In this document: positions 5,687 through 8,399 of the stretch, piece by piece | Layout of the letters: each line of letters starts with the position of its first letter | How positions within the stretch are numbered: position 1 is the first letter of the stretch | Origin: Desulfobacteraceae bacterium | Lineage (GTDB): Bacteria; Desulfobacterota; DSM-4660; Desulfatiglandales; HGW-15 | Assembly: GCA_003819975.1 (NCBI GenBank) | Contig: RPPU01000165.1 | Coordinates: 1 to 8,399, forward strand | Length of the DNA stretch: 8,399 nucleotides | Direction: 5' to 3' | Program-made: the position numbers and the translations under genes | Notes under the pieces: model-generated | The model's database searches: none | Told to the model about the DNA's origin: nothing | The model's input: only the letters and a program-made list of their open reading frames with translations

Positions 5687-6187
5687 ATGTCTAAAGCTCT
5701 ATATATCAATCATGAAAAATGTACCGGTTGCCGGCTTTGCGAGCTCGTGTGCGCGGTGAAACATGACGGTATTTCAAACCCGGCCCGCAGCCGTATCCGG
5801 GTTATGAAATGGGAACAGGAAGGTTTGTACGTTCCCATGTCCTGCCAGCAATGCCAGGACGCACCTTGTATGAATGTTTGCCCGGTCAAAGCCATTTCCA
5901 AAGACGAAAAGCTGGGCGCCATAATGATCGATTACGATGTTTGCATCGGTTGTCGCTCCTGCGTGGCGGTTTGTCCCTTCGGCGCCATGAGCTTCAATGT
6001 CATCGAGAAAAAGGTTTTTAAATGCGACCTGTGCGAAGGCGATCCTCAATGCGTGCGGTTTTGCGAAGAAAAAGCAATCGATTTCGTGGAACCCAATGAA
6101 GTCAGCATCGCCAAAAAACGCACCGCGGCCGAACGGATTTCCAACGCGGCCAAAGAAGGTGCGGCCCTGCTCACGCAGCATCAGTAA
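5687..6187 (+). CDS. Four-cluster ferredoxin subunit, electron-transfer partner of the AOR
   Basis: This 166-residue protein has sixteen cysteines in four [4Fe-4S] ligand sets: C12/C15/C18/C22, C53/C56/C61/C65, C86/C89/C92/C96 and C113/C116/C122/C126. That is the HycB/DmsB-like polyferredoxin layout. No twin-arginine or other signal is present, so it should be cytoplasmic. The gene starts eleven bases after the AOR stop with a GAGGAGG site, so the two are translationally linked. Small four-cluster subunits accompany AORs in systems such as AorA of Aromatoleum, and YdhY beside YdhV in E. coli. It most likely wires the AOR cluster to another acceptor, perhaps the membrane ferredoxin protein encoded at 2038. 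A terminator follows 36 bases after its stop. Confidence 0.92.
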   Translation: MSKALYINHEKCTGCRLCELVCAVKHDGISNPARSRIRVMKWEQEGLYVPMSCQQCQDAPCMNVCPVKAISKDEKLGAIMIDYDVCIGCRSCVAVCPFGAMSFNVIEKKVFKCDLCEGDPQCVRFCEEKAIDFVEPNEVSIAKKRTAAERISNAAKEGAALLTQHQ

Positions 6188-6223
6188 TCTTCCCTGATCT
6201 TAAGGGAATAATCTTTTAAACTT

Positions 6224-6258
6224 AAAGAGGCTTCTGTTTTGCAACAGAAGCCTCTTTT
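6224..6258 (+). terminator. Strong intrinsic terminator ending the AOR operon
   Basis: AAAGAGGCTTCTGTT (6224-6238) and its exact reverse complement (6243-6257) form a 15-bp stem with a TTGC loop, followed by T residues. The A/T bases on both sides could make it work in both directions, closing minus-strand transcription from vapB too. A smaller TTCCCT/AGGGAA hairpin (6190-6208) lies just upstream. Confidence 0.9.
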
Positions 6259-6276
6259 CATTTCGCACGGCTTCAT

Positions 6277-6300
6277 AACGGAAGTATCGATTAAGATCAT
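6277..6300 (-). pseudogene. vapC: Eight-codon stump of a VapC toxin gene
   Basis: An ATG overlaps the vapB stop in the classic ATGA arrangement. The first eight codons read MILIDTSV, the canonical PIN-domain start of VapC ribonucleases, including the first catalytic aspartate (D5). After that the similarity ends abruptly: the frame reads MKPCEMKRG and runs through the terminator stem to a stop at 6181-6183, for 39 codons in all. A VapC is normally about 130 residues, so the toxin has been removed by a deletion or rearrangement with its junction between roughly 6258 and 6276. Confidence 0.7.
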
Positions 6301-6500
6301 TCACCGGCGCATATTTTCTTGTAATCATAAGTATCGTCAAATTGAATTTTGCCTTTTAAGTCGCGAAGATTTCTTATTTTCCTAATGGAAACAAATTCTT
6401 TAAGGGCCACTTCAATGAGTTCCTTTTTTGCATGAATGTTTCCGGCATATTTAAAGGCTTCATTCACCGGATTATCATCCGAAATTATATTTGAACGCAT
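6297..6500 (-). CDS. vapB: VapB-type antitoxin (orphan)
   Basis: This 67-residue antitoxin belongs to the small VapB/DUF2191-type family. The N-terminal strand MRSNIISDDN and the helices PVNEAFKYAG and KKELIEVALKEFV form the ribbon-helix-helix-like DNA-binding part. The C-terminal DLKGKIQFDDTYDYKKI segment is the tail that normally wraps the toxin. An in-frame ATG eleven codons upstream exists, but GGAGGTG at the right distance marks the start used here, and the upstream ATG lies within the operator. The protein looks intact while its toxin gene is only a stump. It may persist as a decaying remnant or as a repressor or antidote acting on other loci. Confidence 0.85.
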   Translation of the reverse strand: MRSNIISDDNPVNEAFKYAGNIHAKKELIEVALKEFVSIRKIRNLRDLKGKIQFDDTYDYKKICAGE

Positions 6501-6512
6501 TTTGCACCTCCG

Positions 6513-6548
6513 AATGTGTATTATGATACACATTGATTGTATTGTTAA
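6513..6548 (-). promoter_or_regulatory. vapB promoter with overlapping palindromic operator
   Basis: AATGTGTAT (6513-6521) and ATACACATT (6526-6534) are perfect 9-bp arms around TATG. On the minus strand a TTAACA -35 (6543-6548) and a CATAAT -10 (6520-6525) are separated by 17 bp, so the palindrome covers the -10 box. This is the usual layout for autorepression by a VapB antitoxin. The motif is unrelated to the GTTCA-N6-TGAAC operators. Confidence 0.65.
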
Positions 6549-6667
6549 ATTTCACTAACTTTTTTTGATTCAGAAACGAAGTTTATGCCTGTAATTCACA
6601 TGGTTACAATGTCCGAAAGATACTTTTATCCAAGCAGGGTCGTACGTCAAAGGACTTTGTTTTATTA

Positions 6668-7009
6668 TTAAAGTATTTTAATGGTATCAGGTTTTTCTTT
6701 CTTGAATCTCTTGTGATATAGATCTACTATAAAGTCCGGCAATGGTGATTTCCATTTTTAGCGCTTACGGTTGGCAAGCCCTCCGAATTTTTTCGGATTC
6801 ATGCCTAATTCTCTCGCCATCCGGATGTGCATATCAGATAAACGATATTTCTTTTTCGCTTCAATCCCATTTTTATTTTTGTTCGTCATATTTGAAATAT
6901 GGGGCTGCTCAATGTATATCTCATCAAAAATGACCTCTTTTTCTTTAAGGCTCAGCTTTTCCACTTGTCTTATTACTTTTACCGAAATCCCAGGTGTAAT
7001 TCTTGTCAT
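6668..7009 (-). pseudogene. Conserved hypothetical gene broken by an in-frame stop
   Basis: The first 83 codons (6761-7009) encode MTRITPGISVKVIRQVEKLS through MARELGMNPKKFGGLANRKR, a small soluble protein of unknown function. A TAA at 6758-6760 ends it. Continuing in the same frame, 29 more codons read KWKSPLPDFIVDLYHKRF and onward to a second TAA at 6668-6670. From memory, relatives of this family carry LANHKQEPWK-PLP-FIE-LY-KRFGK at this place, so the stop appears to replace a glutamate codon within a conserved tail. The ribosome-binding site is weak. The protein may be made in truncated form. Translational readthrough cannot be excluded but nothing in the sequence supports it. Confidence 0.6.
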
Positions 7010-7118
7010 GCGCTAAAACTCTTTCATCCTACACGTTGTCGGGAGGTCAGGCCCGGAAAATAATGCTTAAGATAAAATACAATTCGTATCATAACAAACA
7101 AACGCGACCCTATAAGCA

Positions 7119-8258
7119 TTACAAACCCGCTCTTTTCAGCCGTTCAATGAATGAAGATTTACGGCTGCACCTCTGCTTAAGCAATTCAAAGCGTGAATAA
7201 AAATCGCCGTTCTTATCGCGAATTCCGAGATCACGAAGATTCATGAGAAGCCTCACCGCCTGATCGTAAGTTTTCGATTGCTTCGCTGCTATTAACTTTT
7301 CGACTTCGGTCCACAGCTTTTCCTCACAGCCCGTGATCTCATCAAGATGCTTTTCTCTGGCGATCGCCGCATTCTTTTCTCGACGCGCCTTGTCCTTGGT
7401 GCGTGTCTTGGCTTCAATGCGTTTTCTCTCCGCGGTGTACACCTCAACGGCTCTAAGGATTTCGCCGACTGTCCTGCCGGTAGCCAAAACCCTGTTGAGT
7501 TGACCGGAACGCTCCTTATGAAATCGTTTAAGCGTTTCCGTATAAAAGGCATCGTCGGCATTGTATATAAACCTTGTGACTATATCATCTCTTTCCTCGG
7601 CCGGAAGTCCGGCAACCCATTCCCGAACCTCGTCCGGCTTCAGCTTTTCATCCTTCAATGATGCACTGGCCCGGTCGGCGACGTGAAGTAGATCGCTATC
7701 AATGCGCAGGAACTCAACCAAGCTCCGCAACGAGGCGCTCAATCGGTCAAAACCCGGCGGTACGGGAGGCTCGATGTCCTCATTGTCCAGTTCATCAGTT
7801 TGGACCCGGAGCAGCCAACCCAGATAAAGCGCCCGTAGATCACCGCGGGCCAACTCGTTGCGCACTGAAATCAACGAAGAGAGATGATCGGATCCTTCGA
7901 TCCACTCACCGCCTTCCTCATCCTCGGATACGAAGGATAAAATAACCTTTCCGGTCTTCGCTACAATGGAAACGTTTTCGCCGCCACAATACTTTAACGC
8001 AGTCTTTGAATCGAGCAAGCGCGAAGGCAGGCGCAGCTTGAGGATGCGCGTGCCCCAGTTGCTGAGATAAAGAAATGCGTCAAAATATTTCTCCATCCAT
8101 ATGTCCTCGTCGCCCTTGAACCCGCCCCAAGAATAATCCACGATAAAGCTCGTCGGGGTAATATGTGCCCGCGTCGAATAAGATCGCAGCTCGCGCATCT
8201 CCTTTTCGGTCAGCGGCCGGTCGACGGCTTGAAATTCGTAATATTGATACTCACTCAT
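7119..8258 (-). CDS. Conserved hypothetical protein, 379 residues
   Basis: This is a soluble protein with no signal peptide, membrane helix or cysteine motif. The N-terminus MSEYQYYEFQAVDRPLTEKE and the segments RAHITPTSF, DAFLYLSNWGTRILKLRLP and ALYLGWLLRVQ are familiar to me from uncharacterised proteins in many bacteria, but no function is established that I know of. Acidic patches lie at 112-122 and 155-163. Residues about 275-305 are a highly charged, probably helical arm rich in lysine and arginine, and the C-terminal third is all-helical in appearance. GGGAGA precedes the start. An upstream gene on the same strand ends 33 bases before it, so the two are likely an operon. Relatives may neighbour SWIM zinc-finger genes. 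I recall this only loosely. Confidence 0.8.
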   Translation of the reverse strand: MSEYQYYEFQAVDRPLTEKEMRELRSYSTRAHITPTSFIVDYSWGGFKGDEDIWMEKYFDAFLYLSNWGTRILKLRLPSRLLDSKTALKYCGGENVSIVAKTGKVILSFVSEDEEGGEWIEGSDHLSSLISVRNELARGDLRALYLGWLLRVQTDELDNEDIEPPVPPGFDRLSASLRSLVEFLRIDSDLLHVADRASASLKDEKLKPDEVREWVAGLPAEERDDIVTRFIYNADDAFYTETLKRFHKERSGQLNRVLATGRTVGEILRAVEVYTAERKRIEAKTRTKDKARREKNAAIAREKHLDEITGCEEKLWTEVEKLIAAKQSKTYDQAVRLLMNLRDLGIRDKNGDFYSRFELLKQRCSRKSSFIERLKRAGL

Positions 8259-8291
8259 AAGGTCTCCCGCTATTGCGAATGGGCGGCGTGA

Positions 8292-8399
8292 CTATTGTCT
8301 CTCTTGCCGACGATCTTTCCAGACCGTCCGCTCCCGCACATCGTCGATTAAAAAACGCACGCCTTGGTTGTCGGACGGATTGAGCCAAAGCATTCGATC
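8292..8399 (-). CDS. C-terminal end of an upstream gene (cut by window edge)
   Basis: An open frame enters from the right edge and encodes 35 residues, from DRMLWLNPSDNQGVRFLIDD to KDRRQERQ, before a TAG at 8292-8294. The composition, with W, F, D and R and no low complexity, looks like real coding sequence. It lies just upstream of and collinear with the 379-residue gene. The fragment is too short for me to name a family. Confidence 0.55.
   Translation of the reverse strand, partial: DRMLWLNPSDNQGVRFLIDDVRERTVWKDRRQERQ

Noticed and set aside
3735..6187. Class II benzoyl-CoA reductase (BamBC)
   Set aside because: The AOR and ferredoxin layout is similar, but no other bam genes (bamD-I) are present, and the CxxCxxxC...C pattern fits general AORs. 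The substrate cannot be read from sequence.
6758..6760. Programmed readthrough or recoding of TAA
   Set aside because: No recoding structure or pyrrolysine/selenocysteine signal is evident, and the codon is TAA. A nonsense mutation is simpler.

Overview
The window looks like a piece of an anaerobic bacterial genome, roughly half G+C in the genes and very AT-rich between them, with Shine-Dalgarno starts (GGAGG type) before most genes. The marker genes are a tungsten-type aldehyde:ferredoxin oxidoreductase with a polyferredoxin partner, a membrane b-cytochrome/ferredoxin and pyruvate, phosphate dikinase. These, and the style of the intergenic repeats, suggest a strictly anaerobic Desulfobacterota-like (deltaproteobacterial) or syntrophic organism. 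No taxonomic marker gene is present, so this is a weak inference.

Left end (1-1018): the first 132 codons of ppdK run off the left edge on the minus strand. About 620 bp without a convincing gene follow. The right half of that gap (719-1007) is packed with hairpin-forming repeats: a 74-bp imperfect inverted repeat, an 8-bp-arm palindrome, a 22-bp tandem hairpin array and a short stem-loop.

Centre (1019-6258): this is the core of the window. A minus-strand IclR-family regulator is divergent from a plus-strand membrane protein (about five helices, two [4Fe-4S] motifs and a C-terminal zinc ribbon). After a 361-bp gap comes a tight three-gene operon: a small zinc-ribbon protein, the AOR catalytic subunit and a 16-cysteine four-cluster ferredoxin subunit. 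A strong intrinsic terminator closes it. The same palindrome, GTTCA-N6-TGAAC, occurs four times in the non-coding DNA here: before iclR, before the membrane gene, and twice before the AOR operon. At three sites it sits about 10-13 nt downstream of a candidate -10 box. The simplest reading is a small autoregulated IclR regulon that co-controls aldehyde (or carboxylate) redox chemistry and the membrane module carrying its electrons to or from quinone.

Right end (6181-8399): an accessory, decaying region, all on the minus strand. It holds a VapB antitoxin with its own palindromic operator but only an eight-codon stump of VapC. Next is a conserved hypothetical gene broken by one in-frame stop, with recognisable coding sequence continuing beyond it. 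Then come a 379-residue protein of unknown function and the last 35 codons of an upstream gene cut by the window edge.
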